Positions 1 to 6,473 of a stretch of DNA of 7,784 bases are shown here, one piece after another. Source of the DNA: Firmicutes bacterium ADurb.Bin467 (lineage in GTDB: Bacteria; Bacillota; Clostridia; Christensenellales; Aristaeellaceae); NCBI GenBank assembly GCA_002068815.1, contig MWAC01000173.1, positions 1 to 7,784 of the forward strand, read 5' to 3'. Numbering within the stretch: the stretch's first letter is position 1; every line of letters starts with the position of its first letter. The translations under genes were made by a program, and so were the position numbers. Below the pieces are notes generated by a model. It had not been told where the DNA came from. It did no database searches and worked only from the letters and a program-made list of their open reading frames with translations.

Positions 1-837
1 GCCGAAGCCGATGTAGTATACCGGCAACCCGAGCTCGTGCCGTATCGCGACGGCGATGCCGCCCTTCGCGGTGCCGTCGAGCTTCGTCAAGACGATGCCC
101 TCGATGTTGGCGACCTCCTTGAACATCTGCGCCTGCTGCAATCCGTTCTGCCCGGTCGTCGCGTCGATGACGAGCAGCGCCTTGAGCGCCGCCTCCGGGT
201 ACTCGCGCTCGGCGACGCGGCCGATCTTGCGGAGTTCCTCCATCAGGTGCGCCTTGTTGTGGAGCCTGCCCGCCGTGTCGACGATCAGCACGTCGGCGTG
301 GCGTCCCTTCGCGGCCTGTATGCCGTCGAACACGACCGCCGCGGGGTCGGCGCCCTCCTTCTGCTTGATGATCGGCACGTCCGCCCGGCTCGCCCACACG
401 GTCAGCTGCTCCGCCGCCGCCGCGCGGAACGTGTCCGCCGCGCAGATGATCACGCGCCGGCCGACGGTTTTGAACCGCGTCGCGAGCTTTCCGATGGTCG
501 TCGTCTTTCCGACGCCGTTGACGCCGATCACGAGCAGCACCATCGGGCTCGAAAGCTGCATCGGCTCCGTGCGCATGATGTCGATGAGTATCTCCTTGAG
601 CGCCTCGCGCGCAACTGCGGGGTCGCCGATCTTCTCCGCCCTGCACCTGTCGCGGAGCCTCCCGACCGCGAGCTCGGTCGTCTTGACGCCGATGTCCGCC
701 ATGATCAGGATGTCGCTCAGGTCCTCGAAGAACTCGTCGTCGAGCGCCTTGTAGTTGACGATCAGCTCGTCCATCCGCCCGGCGAACGCGTCCCTGGTCT
801 TCTTGAGCCCCGATTTGATCCGGTCAAACAGTCCCAT
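1..837 (-). CDS. ftsY: FtsY, signal recognition particle receptor GTPase (3' end cut by window edge)
   Basis: FtsY is the SRP receptor. It docks ribosome-SRP complexes at the cytoplasmic membrane and hydrolyses GTP together with Ffh, so that nascent membrane proteins pass to the SecYEG translocon. The 279 visible residues show the complete NG-domain signature: P-loop GVNGVGKTT (105-113), DTFRAAA (135-141), DTAGR (187-191), DATTGQNGL (225-233) and TKLDGTAKGG (251-260). The frame runs off the left edge just after PVYYIGFG, where the family normally has about 20-25 more residues, so the full length is probably near 300. The N-terminus MGLFDRIKSGLKKTR looks like the membrane-binding amphipathic helix leading into the N domain. 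The long acidic A domain of E. coli FtsY is absent, as in many Gram-positive bacteria. The ATG at 837 has an AGGAGA ribosome binding site (843-848) 5 nt upstream. It follows smc by 22 nt, as the last visible gene of the unit. Identity is very secure. Confidence 0.97.
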   Translation of the reverse strand, partial: MGLFDRIKSGLKKTRDAFAGRMDELIVNYKALDDEFFEDLSDILIMADIGVKTTELAVGRLRDRCRAEKIGDPAVAREALKEILIDIMRTEPMQLSSPMVLLVIGVNGVGKTTTIGKLATRFKTVGRRVIICAADTFRAAAAEQLTVWASRADVPIIKQKEGADPAAVVFDGIQAAKGRHADVLIVDTAGRLHNKAHLMEELRKIGRVAEREYPEAALKALLVIDATTGQNGLQQAQMFKEVANIEGIVLTKLDGTAKGGIAVAIRHELGLPVYYIGFG

Positions 838-859
838 AAATCTCTCCTAACTCCGTTTT

Positions 860-3800
860 TCAGCTCGCCTCGTGCATCGCGACCGAGACCAGCTTTGAAA
901 CGCCCTTTTCCTCCATCACGACGCCGTAGAGCGCGTTGCATCGCTCCATCGTGCCCTTGCGGTGCGTGATGACCACGAACTGCGTATCCCGCGAGTAGTC
1001 GCGCAGGTAGTCCGCGAAGTTGTCGATGTTCGCGTCGTCGAGCGCCGCCTCGATCTCGTCGAGTATGCAGAACGGCGTCGGCTTCAGATCGAGCATCGCG
1101 AACAGTATCGCGATCGCCGTCAGCGCGCGCTCGCCGCCCGAGAGCAGCGTCAGCATCTGCAGCTTCTTCCCCGGCGGCTGCGCGACGACGTCTATGTCGC
1201 AGTTCAGCGCGTCGTTCGGGTCGGAGAGCGTCAATTCCGCGCGGCCGCCGCCGAAGAGCCGGACGAAGGTCCGCTGGAAGTTCTGGTTCAGCACCGCGAA
1301 CTCGCGCCTGAACTGGCTCTCCATCTTGCGCTCGAGCTCCTCGATGATGTCCTTCAGGTCCTTCTCGGCCTTCCTAAGGTCGTCGCGCTGCGCGGTCAGT
1401 TCCTGCAGCCTAGTAACCGTCTGCCGGTACTCGTCGAGCGCGGAGACGTTCACGACGCCCATCTCGCGGATGCGCGCGCGAATTTGCGCGATGCGCTTTT
1501 CCGACTCGGTCAGCTTGAAGTCCGGCTGCCGGAACGGCTCCGCGCCGGCGTATGTAAGCTCGTAATCCTCCCAGATTCGGTCCTCGATCTGCTTGAACTC
1601 CGTCTCGACGCGCTGCAGCTGCAATTCGCTCCGGTGGCGCTTCTCGCCGTGCTCGTCGATCTCGGCGCGCAGCCGGTCGATCGCATCCGAGAGCTTCTGG
1701 TTCTCGCGCTGCGCGTCGGTCCGCTTTTTGTCGGTTTCGTTGAACAGGCCGCGGACGCGGTCGAGCTCGGCCTTGCCCTCCGAAAGCGCGAGCGCGTCCT
1801 GTTCGAGGACCTTCGCGCTCTCGAAAAGCCGCTTCTCGCACGCCTCGAGCTCGGCGCCGGAATTCAGGATCAGCTTCTCCAGGTCCGCCGCCTGCCGAAT
1901 CAGCCGCGCGTGGTCGGCGGCCGTCGCCTCGAGCCCGCGCCTTCGCGTCGCGAGCTGCACGCGCTCGTCGGACACCTCGCGGCGCAGCTTCTCGCCGATC
2001 TCGCGCTTTTGATAGATGTCCTCCATCATCTGGCGCACGCGCTCCTGCCGCTCGGCGGTGTTCTCCTCGGCCGACTGCCGGTTGCCGCTCAAGGCATCGA
2101 GCGATTTCGCGACGTCCTCGAGCTGCGCGGTGAGCCGCTCGCGCTCGCCCTTGACGCGCTCGACGGACTTCCTGTGCGCCTCCTGCTCGTCGAGCGCGGC
2201 CTTCAACTGCGCCTCGGCGCGCGCGCAGGCAACCTCCTGCCGGTGCAATTCGTCGTAGAGCTCGGCGCGCTCCTGCTTGAGCCGGGTACGCTCCGCCTCC
2301 TGCCGGACGAGCTCGTTGCGCGAGGCGATCAGCTCGTCGTCGAGCCTGACGAGCGTGCGCTGCAGTTCGTCGATCTCGCGGCCGCGGGACAGCAGATTCG
2401 TCACGCGCGACTGCACGCTTCCGCCGGTCATCGAGCCGCCGGAGTGCATGACGTCGCCCTCGAGCGTCACGAGCCGGAACGCGTACCGCCCCGCGCGCTG
2501 TATGCGTATGCCCGCGTCGAGGTCCTCGGCGATGACCGTGCGCGCGAGCAGGCTGTCGATCGCGCCCCTGTACTTCGGGTCGAACTTGATGAGCTCCGAC
2601 GCGACGCCCAGGCACCCCGGCATCGACAGCACATCCCGCTCGCGCGCGTCGAGCACGCGCGGGCGCACCGACTGCACCGGCAGAAACGTCGCGCGGCCGA
2701 AGCGGTTGTTGCGCAGATACTCGATCATGCGCTTCGCGTCCTCGTCGCGCTCGACGACGATGTTTTGCAGCGCGCCGCCCAGCACCATGTCGATCGCGCG
2801 CTCGAGCCTTTCAGGCACCTCGATCAATTCCGCGACGACGCCGTGCACGCCGGACGCGCCGCTCTTGCGGGCGTGCAGCAGCACCTGCTTGACGCTGTGC
2901 TGGTAGCCCTCGTAGTCGTTCTGCATCTCGATCAAGAGCTTGAGCCGCGAGTCCGCGCGCTGCCGGTCGGCCATCCGCGCGCTGACCTTTTCGGAGAGCG
3001 CCGAGCTCAACTCGCTCGAGACGCGCACCTCCTCGACCGACTGCGAGACCTCCGCCTCGAGCCGCCGCTTTCGCGCGCTCTCCTCGTCGAGCAGCGACTT
3101 GGCCGCCTCGACGACTTCCGCAAGCGACTGCGAGCCCGCGTCCGCGCGCGCCTCGTCCGCCTCCATGGACGCCAGCTGCGCCTCGAGCGCGGCGCGCATG
3201 GCCCCCAATCGCGCCTGCTGGTTGCGCACGTCGCCGAGCTTGTTCATCGACTGTATGATCTGCTGCTTCTCGCGCTCCGCGTCCGCCTCGAGCGCCGCGA
3301 GCTCCGCCTCGAACCGGCCGAGTTCCGCCTCGCGCCCCTCATGGGCGGCATCGAGCTCCGCGAGCGCGGCCGTCTCCGCGTCGATTTTCCTTTGCAGCTC
3401 CTCGACGTGCCGGTTGACGCCGCCGCCGCCCTCCTTCGCCGCCTCGCGCTCCTTGCGCAGGCGGTCGCGCTCGCGCTCGGCGGACAGTATGCGCTCGCGC
3501 ATGACCTGCGCGGCGCCCTCGCGCGCCTCGACCTCGCGAATCCAGTGCTGCACGCCCTCGCGCTGCCCGGCGGCCTCGCGTTCAAGCTCCTCGAGCCTGA
3601 CCTGCCCCTCCTCGCGCCGGGCGGCGGTCTGCGCAAGCTCCGCCTCGAAGGAAGTTACGGCCTCCCCGAGCGACTCGAGCGACTCCCGGAGCTCCTTCAA
3701 TCGCGCCTGATACCGCTCGGTGCGCGCGAGGTAGACGTTCAGGTCGAGCGACTTCAACTCGTCCCGGAGCGACAGGTACTCGCGCGCGGCCTCGCTTTGC

Positions 3801-4420
3801 TCCTTGAGCGGCTCGACGCGGCCCTCGAGCTCGGCGAGTATGTCCTCGACGCGCGTCAGGTTCTTCCGCGTGTTCTCCATGCGGCGCTCGGCGTCGAGCT
3901 TTCGCGCCTTGTACTTGACGATGCCCGCGGCCTCCTCGAACACCTTTCGGCGGTCCTCGGAGCGCGCGGAGAGTATCTCGTCGATGCGGCCCTGGCCGAT
4001 CAGCGAGTAGCCCTCGCGGCCGATGCCGGTGTCGCGGAACAGGTCGACGATGTCGCGGAGCCGGCAGGCGGTGCCGTTGAGCTGATACTCGCCCTCGCCG
4101 CTGCGATACACGCGGCGCGACACCGCGACCTCCGAAAAGTCGACCGGCAGGGCCTTGTCCTCGTTGTCGAACACGAGCGCGACCTCGCAAAACGCGAGCC
4201 GGCGGCGCTTTTCGGTGCCGTTGAAGATCACGTCCTCCATCTTCGAGCCGCGAAGCGACTTTGCGCTCTGCTCGCCCAGCACCCAGCGCACCGCGTCGGC
4301 GATGTTCGACTTGCCGCAGCCGTTCGGCCCGACGACGCCGGTGATGCCGTTTTCAAATGTCACCTCCACGTGGTCCGCAAACGACTTGAACCCGTGGATG
4401 GTCAATTTTTTCAGCCGCAA
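860..4420 (-). CDS. smc: SMC, chromosome segregation/condensation ATPase
   Basis: SMC is the core ATPase of bacterial condensin. It dimerises, works with the ScpA kleisin and ScpB, and organises and segregates the nucleoid. The protein is 1186 residues, the usual bacterial length. In order it shows a head half with Walker A GPNGCGKSN (31-39), a Q-loop region GREGYSLIGQGRIDEIL (134-150), a long Arg/Glu/Ala-rich coiled coil (about 170-510), a hinge (about 523-668, ending VMHSGGSMTGGS), a returning coiled coil (about 680-1000), and the C-terminal head half with signature LLSGGERALTAIA (1092 on) and Walker B ILDEIEAALDD (1119 on). The chosen start is TTG at 4420, giving MRLKKLTIHGFKSF, which aligns with other SMC N-termini and has GGGAG (4428-4432) 7 nt upstream. 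The frame stays open further upstream, but those residues are rnc read out of frame. It overlaps the 3' end of rnc by 10 nt, suggesting translational coupling. No scpA or scpB lies in the window. Confidence 0.98.
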   Translation of the reverse strand: MRLKKLTIHGFKSFADHVEVTFENGITGVVGPNGCGKSNIADAVRWVLGEQSAKSLRGSKMEDVIFNGTEKRRRLAFCEVALVFDNEDKALPVDFSEVAVSRRVYRSGEGEYQLNGTACRLRDIVDLFRDTGIGREGYSLIGQGRIDEILSARSEDRRKVFEEAAGIVKYKARKLDAERRMENTRKNLTRVEDILAELEGRVEPLKEQSEAAREYLSLRDELKSLDLNVYLARTERYQARLKELRESLESLGEAVTSFEAELAQTAARREEGQVRLEELEREAAGQREGVQHWIREVEAREGAAQVMRERILSAERERDRLRKEREAAKEGGGGVNRHVEELQRKIDAETAALAELDAAHEGREAELGRFEAELAALEADAEREKQQIIQSMNKLGDVRNQQARLGAMRAALEAQLASMEADEARADAGSQSLAEVVEAAKSLLDEESARKRRLEAEVSQSVEEVRVSSELSSALSEKVSARMADRQRADSRLKLLIEMQNDYEGYQHSVKQVLLHARKSGASGVHGVVAELIEVPERLERAIDMVLGGALQNIVVERDEDAKRMIEYLRNNRFGRATFLPVQSVRPRVLDARERDVLSMPGCLGVASELIKFDPKYRGAIDSLLARTVIAEDLDAGIRIQRAGRYAFRLVTLEGDVMHSGGSMTGGSVQSRVTNLLSRGREIDELQRTLVRLDDELIASRNELVRQEAERTRLKQERAELYDELHRQEVACARAEAQLKAALDEQEAHRKSVERVKGERERLTAQLEDVAKSLDALSGNRQSAEENTAERQERVRQMMEDIYQKREIGEKLRREVSDERVQLATRRRGLEATAADHARLIRQAADLEKLILNSGAELEACEKRLFESAKVLEQDALALSEGKAELDRVRGLFNETDKKRTDAQRENQKLSDAIDRLRAEIDEHGEKRHRSELQLQRVETEFKQIEDRIWEDYELTYAGAEPFRQPDFKLTESEKRIAQIRARIREMGVVNVSALDEYRQTVTRLQELTAQRDDLRKAEKDLKDIIEELERKMESQFRREFAVLNQNFQRTFVRLFGGGRAELTLSDPNDALNCDIDVVAQPPGKKLQMLTLLSGGERALTAIAILFAMLDLKPTPFCILDEIEAALDDANIDNFADYLRDYSRDTQFVVITHRKGTMERCNALYGVVMEEKGVSKLVSVAMHEAS

Positions 4421-5088
4421 TGGTGTTCTCCCAATTTCCGCAATGCGTTTTTCGCCGCCGCCTGCTGCGCGAGCTGCTTGCTGAAGCCCTCGCCCTCGCC
4501 GAGCAGCGCGTCCCCCTCGAACACCTGATAGCGAAACGTCGGGGCGTGCGCGGGCCCCTCCGAGGACACGAATACATAGCAAGGCATGGAGCCCCGCTTC
4601 TGCATGGCCTCCTGAAGCCTCGATTTTTCGTCCAGGCAGTCGGTGAGCGCGACGGGGTTCAGGAAGCCGTTCAGCGCCTGGAGCACGGTGCGCCTTGCCT
4701 CCTCCTGGCCGCCGTCGAGATAGACCGCCGCGAACACGGCCTCGAGCACGTCCGAGAGAATCGAGGGCTTGTCCCGCCCGCCGGATCGCTCCTCGCCCAC
4801 CGAGAGCCGAACGAGTCGCCCGATTTCCAGCCGCCTCGCCGCCTCCGAGAGCGCCTCCTCCCGGACGATGTGCGCGCGCATCCTGGTCAACGTCCCCTCC
4901 GGGACCGCCGGCAGCGCGTGGAACAGGTGCTCGCTGACCGCGAGCTCCAACACGGCGTCCCCCAGAAACTCCAGCCGCTGATAGTGCGGGACGCCGTGGT
5001 CGCTCCCGAACGAGGGGTGCGTCAGCGCCGTCTTTAAGAGCGCCTGGTCGCGAAAGCGATATCCGAGCTTCTCCTGGAACCGATCCAC
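4411..5088 (-). CDS. rnc: Ribonuclease III
   Basis: RNase III cleaves double-stranded RNA, chiefly rRNA precursors and structured mRNAs, with Mg2+ in the cytoplasm. The 225-residue product has the endonuclease domain first (about 1-145) with the family signature RLEFLGDAVLELA (38-50). The catalytic acids correspond to E40, D44, D113 and E116 (the last two in ILSDVLEAVF). A dsRNA-binding domain follows (about 153-222) with the usual G-E-G-x-S-K-Q-x-A-Q-x-A-A pattern; the second lysine of the common SKK is Gln here. The start is GTG at 5088, 3 nt after the acpP stop, with only a weak GGA-containing ribosome binding site, so translation probably depends on acpP. The 3' end overlaps smc by 10 nt. 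Length and domain order are typical and the enzyme looks intact. Confidence 0.97.
   Translation of the reverse strand: MDRFQEKLGYRFRDQALLKTALTHPSFGSDHGVPHYQRLEFLGDAVLELAVSEHLFHALPAVPEGTLTRMRAHIVREEALSEAARRLEIGRLVRLSVGEERSGGRDKPSILSDVLEAVFAAVYLDGGQEEARRTVLQALNGFLNPVALTDCLDEKSRLQEAMQKRGSMPCYVFVSSEGPAHAPTFRYQVFEGDALLGEGEGFSKQLAQQAAAKNALRKLGEHHCG
4428..4432 (-). promoter_or_regulatory. Ribosome binding site that fixes the TTG start of smc
   Basis: GGGAG reads on the minus strand inside the last codons of rnc, 7 nt before the TTG at 4420. No ATG or GTG occurs at a sensible position for the conserved SMC N-terminus (LKKLTIHGFKSF), so this site supports the TTG start and the short rnc-smc overlap. 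Confidence 0.75.
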
Positions 5089-5091
5089 AAA

Positions 5092-5322
5092 CTATCCAAC
5101 CCGCTTTTCAATGTACTTGACGATGTCGTCGACGGTCTTGATCTGTGCGAGCACGTCGTCCTCGACGGTCATGTCGTACTCCGCCTCGAGGTCCATAATC
5201 AGCATCATCATGTTCGCGCTGTCCGCGCCCAGGTCCTCGACGAGCCTGGACTGGGGCGTGACGGAGTCCGCGGAGACCGGAAGCTGCTGCGTGATGTATT
5301 CGACAACCTTTTCGTAAACCAT
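5092..5322 (-). CDS. acpP: Acyl carrier protein with an atypical DSA phosphopantetheine motif
   Basis: ACP carries growing fatty acyl chains on a 4'-phosphopantetheine arm for type II fatty acid synthesis, and supplies acyl-ACP to PlsX. The 76-residue acidic protein has the standard four-helix ACP pattern: helix I MVYEKVVEYITQQL, the carrier loop LVEDLGADSANM (27-38), recognition helix II MMMLIMDLEAEYD (38-50), and the C-terminal TVDDIVKYIEKR. Ser35 in GADS is the expected modification site. It is followed by Ala instead of the near-invariant Leu of DSL. The ATG at 5322 has a perfect AAGGAGG ribosome binding site (5330-5336), which overlaps the stop codon of plsX; the gap to plsX is 12 nt. 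Because it sits next to plsX, it is probably the main fatty acid ACP. A specialised ACP with a different partner is possible given the motif. Confidence 0.93.
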   Translation of the reverse strand: MVYEKVVEYITQQLPVSADSVTPQSRLVEDLGADSANMMMLIMDLEAEYDMTVEDDVLAQIKTVDDIVKYIEKRVG

Positions 5323-5329
5323 GAAAACC

Positions 5330-5336
5330 CCTCCTT
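5330..5336 (-). promoter_or_regulatory. Strong acpP ribosome binding site overlapping the plsX stop
   Basis: AAGGAGG on the minus strand lies 7 nt before the acpP ATG and shares bases with the TAA stop of plsX (5335-5337). It is the strongest ribosome binding site in the left unit, fitting the high protein level expected for ACP. Confidence 0.85.
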
Positions 5337-6339
5337 AATTTTCCTCCGACAGCCCGCGAAGGCCGTCCCGTATCTTTCCGACAACATTCCCCTCGAGCAT
5401 TCCGCGCGCCTGGCGGACCGCGTTCAGGATCGCCTTCGCGTCGGAGCTTCCGTGCGCCTTGACGACGGCCCCGTTGACCCCGAGGAGCGGCGCGCCGCCG
5501 TAGCTTGTGTAGTCCATGCTGTCCCGGAGCCGATAGAGCGCCGGCTTCATCAGAAGCGCGCCGACCTTCGTGCGGCGGGACGTGCGCACGCTGTCCTTGA
5601 GCATGCCCAGGATGAGCTTTGCCACGCCCTCGGTGATCTTCAGAATCACGTTTCCGACGAAGCCGTCGGCGACGACGACATCGAAATCGCCGTTGGGCAC
5701 GTCGCGCGCCTCGGCGTTGCCGACGAAGCGGTACGACGTCTGGGCGGACATCAGCTCGAAGGCCTCCTTCGTGAGCCTGTCTCCCTTCTCCGCCTCGGAG
5801 CCGATGTTCACGAGCCCGACCTCGGGGTCCTTGACGCCCAGCACGCTCTCCATGTACACAGAGCCCATGAGGCCGAACTGCTGCAGGTACTTCGGCTGGC
5901 AGTCGACGTTCGCGCCGCAGTCGATCAGGAGAAACGGCTTCTTCCGTCCCGGGATCACCGGCGCGAGCGCGGGGCGCTCGATGCCGCTGATGCGGCCGAT
6001 TCGGAGCATGCCACCGGCCAGCAGCGCGCCCGTCGAGCCCGCGGAGACGACCGCGTCGGCCTCGCCCGCGCGCACGGCCATGACCGCCTTGACCATCGAG
6101 GATTCCGTCATCTTCCGAACCGCGAGCATCGGCGCGTCGTGCATGCCGATCACGTCCGGCGCGTGGACGACCTCGATGCCGTCCTCTCCCTCGACGAGCG
6201 GTTTCAGTACCTCCTCGGGCCCGTAGAGCAGTATTCTGACGTCCGAAAACGCCTGCCGGGCCAACTTCGCGCCCTCGACGACGGCCGACGGTGCGTTGTC
6301 CCCGCCCATCGCGTCCAGGGCTATCCTGTAGTTCGCCAA
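5335..6339 (-). CDS. plsX: Phosphate acyltransferase PlsX
   Basis: PlsX is a peripheral membrane enzyme that converts acyl-ACP and inorganic phosphate to acyl-phosphate, the donor used by PlsY to make lysophosphatidic acid. It starts the PlsX/Y/C phospholipid route. The 334-residue protein has the usual family length and conserved blocks: DAMGGDNAP (9-17), SAGSTGALL (99-107), LLIDCGANVDCQP (137-149), NIGSEAEKG (178-186), DVVVADGFVGN (220-230) and YGGAPLLGVNG (280-290). The start is TTG at 6339, giving MANYRIALDAMGGD, with an AGGGGG ribosome binding site (6348-6353) 8 nt upstream. An ATG at 6358 is in another frame and cannot serve. It is the first gene of the left unit, directly behind a good promoter. 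The rpmF, fapR, fabD and fabG genes that often flank plsX in Firmicutes are absent here. Confidence 0.97.
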   Translation of the reverse strand: MANYRIALDAMGGDNAPSAVVEGAKLARQAFSDVRILLYGPEEVLKPLVEGEDGIEVVHAPDVIGMHDAPMLAVRKMTESSMVKAVMAVRAGEADAVVSAGSTGALLAGGMLRIGRISGIERPALAPVIPGRKKPFLLIDCGANVDCQPKYLQQFGLMGSVYMESVLGVKDPEVGLVNIGSEAEKGDRLTKEAFELMSAQTSYRFVGNAEARDVPNGDFDVVVADGFVGNVILKITEGVAKLILGMLKDSVRTSRRTKVGALLMKPALYRLRDSMDYTSYGGAPLLGVNGAVVKAHGSSDAKAILNAVRQARGMLEGNVVGKIRDGLRGLSEEN

Positions 6340-6347
6340 TCCGAAAT

Positions 6348-6353
6348 CCCCCT
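6348..6353 (-). promoter_or_regulatory. Ribosome binding site for the TTG start of plsX
   Basis: AGGGGG on the minus strand, 8 nt before the TTG at 6339. It is one mismatch from AGGAGG and is the only purine-rich site near the conserved PlsX N-terminus. Confidence 0.65.
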
Positions 6354-6370
6354 ATCATGGCATTATTTTT

Positions 6371-6399
6371 ATTCTAGCAGATTCCCCCGATTTTTTCAA
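6371..6399 (-). promoter_or_regulatory. Predicted SigA-type promoter of the plsX-acpP-rnc-smc-ftsY unit
   Basis: On the minus strand TTGAAA (6394-6399) is followed by a 17-bp spacer and TAGAAT (6371-6376). A TG dinucleotide one base before the -10 makes it an extended -10 promoter. Transcription should begin near 6364-6365, leaving a leader of about 25 nt, too short for a riboswitch. Each hexamer is one or two mismatches from consensus. The prediction is by eye. Confidence 0.8.
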
Positions 6400-6424
6400 G
6401 TCAACCTTGACGGAAAATTGACGG
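6400..6424. repeat. Cluster of three TTGAC elements between the divergent promoters
   Basis: GTCAA (6400-6404) and TTGAC (6407-6411) form an inverted pair with a 2-nt centre. TTGACGG occurs at 6407-6413 and again at 6418-6424, an 11-bp period, close to one helical turn. The middle copy is also the -35 box of the trpS promoter. This arrangement could be an operator, but the copies may be coincidence, since one is simply a -35 element. Confidence 0.45.
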
Positions 6425-6435
6425 CGTGCTATGAT
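6407..6435 (+). promoter_or_regulatory. Predicted SigA-type promoter of trpS-folC
   Basis: TTGACG (6407-6412), a 17-bp spacer and TATGAT (6430-6435), with TG at 6427-6428 giving an extended -10. Each hexamer has one mismatch to consensus. The start of transcription should be near 6442, leaving a leader of about 32 nt. That is far too short for a tryptophan T-box or a leader-peptide attenuator. Confidence 0.82.
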
Positions 6436-6436
6436 A

Positions 6437-6450
6437 TTCCACGATTGGAA
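6437..6450. other. Dyad symmetry across the predicted trpS transcription start
   Basis: TTCCA (6437-6441) and TGGAA (6446-6450) form a perfect 5-bp inverted repeat around CGAT. The predicted start of transcription lies within it, so the left arm would not be in the RNA. If functional it is more likely a DNA operator than an RNA hairpin. A chance match is possible at this length. Confidence 0.35.
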
Positions 6451-6463
6451 ATTACCCGTTCGT

Positions 6464-6468
6464 GGAGG
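6464..6468 (+). promoter_or_regulatory. Ribosome binding site that fixes the trpS ATG start
   Basis: GGAGG lies 5 nt before the ATG at 6474. An in-frame GTG at 6462 overlaps this site and so cannot be the start. The ATG gives MEAKKRIFSGIQPTGN, matching the usual TrpRS N-terminus. Confidence 0.88.
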
Positions 6469-6473
6469 AAAAG

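Noticed and set aside
37..969. Plus-strand open frames opposite ftsY
   Set aside because: They are Arg-rich or Ser-rich shadow frames. The minus strand carries all FtsY GTPase motifs across the same bases.
962..4528. A very long open frame (about 1188 codons) on the plus strand opposite smc
   Set aside because: It is rich in Arg, Leu, Ala and Val with no recognisable domain, as expected from the complement of a GC-rich gene with strong third-position bias. The minus strand encodes an unmistakable full-length SMC.
4421..4582. N-terminal extension of SMC by up to 54 residues
   Set aside because: The extra residues are rnc read in another frame and match nothing in SMC. The TTG at 4420 has a ribosome binding site and gives the usual 1186-residue length.
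5108..6358. A 416-codon minus-strand frame starting at an ATG at 6358 and overlapping plsX and acpP
   Set aside because: Its product is low-complexity Arg/Gly-rich sequence without motifs. The other frame encodes clear PlsX and ACP proteins.
6462..6464. GTG as an earlier start of trpS
   Set aside because: It overlaps the GGAGG ribosome binding site, which is correctly spaced for the ATG at 6474.
6436..6473. T-box or leader-peptide attenuator before trpS
   Set aside because: The leader is only about 32 nt and has no tRNA-like specifier structure, no Trp-rich short frame and no terminator.
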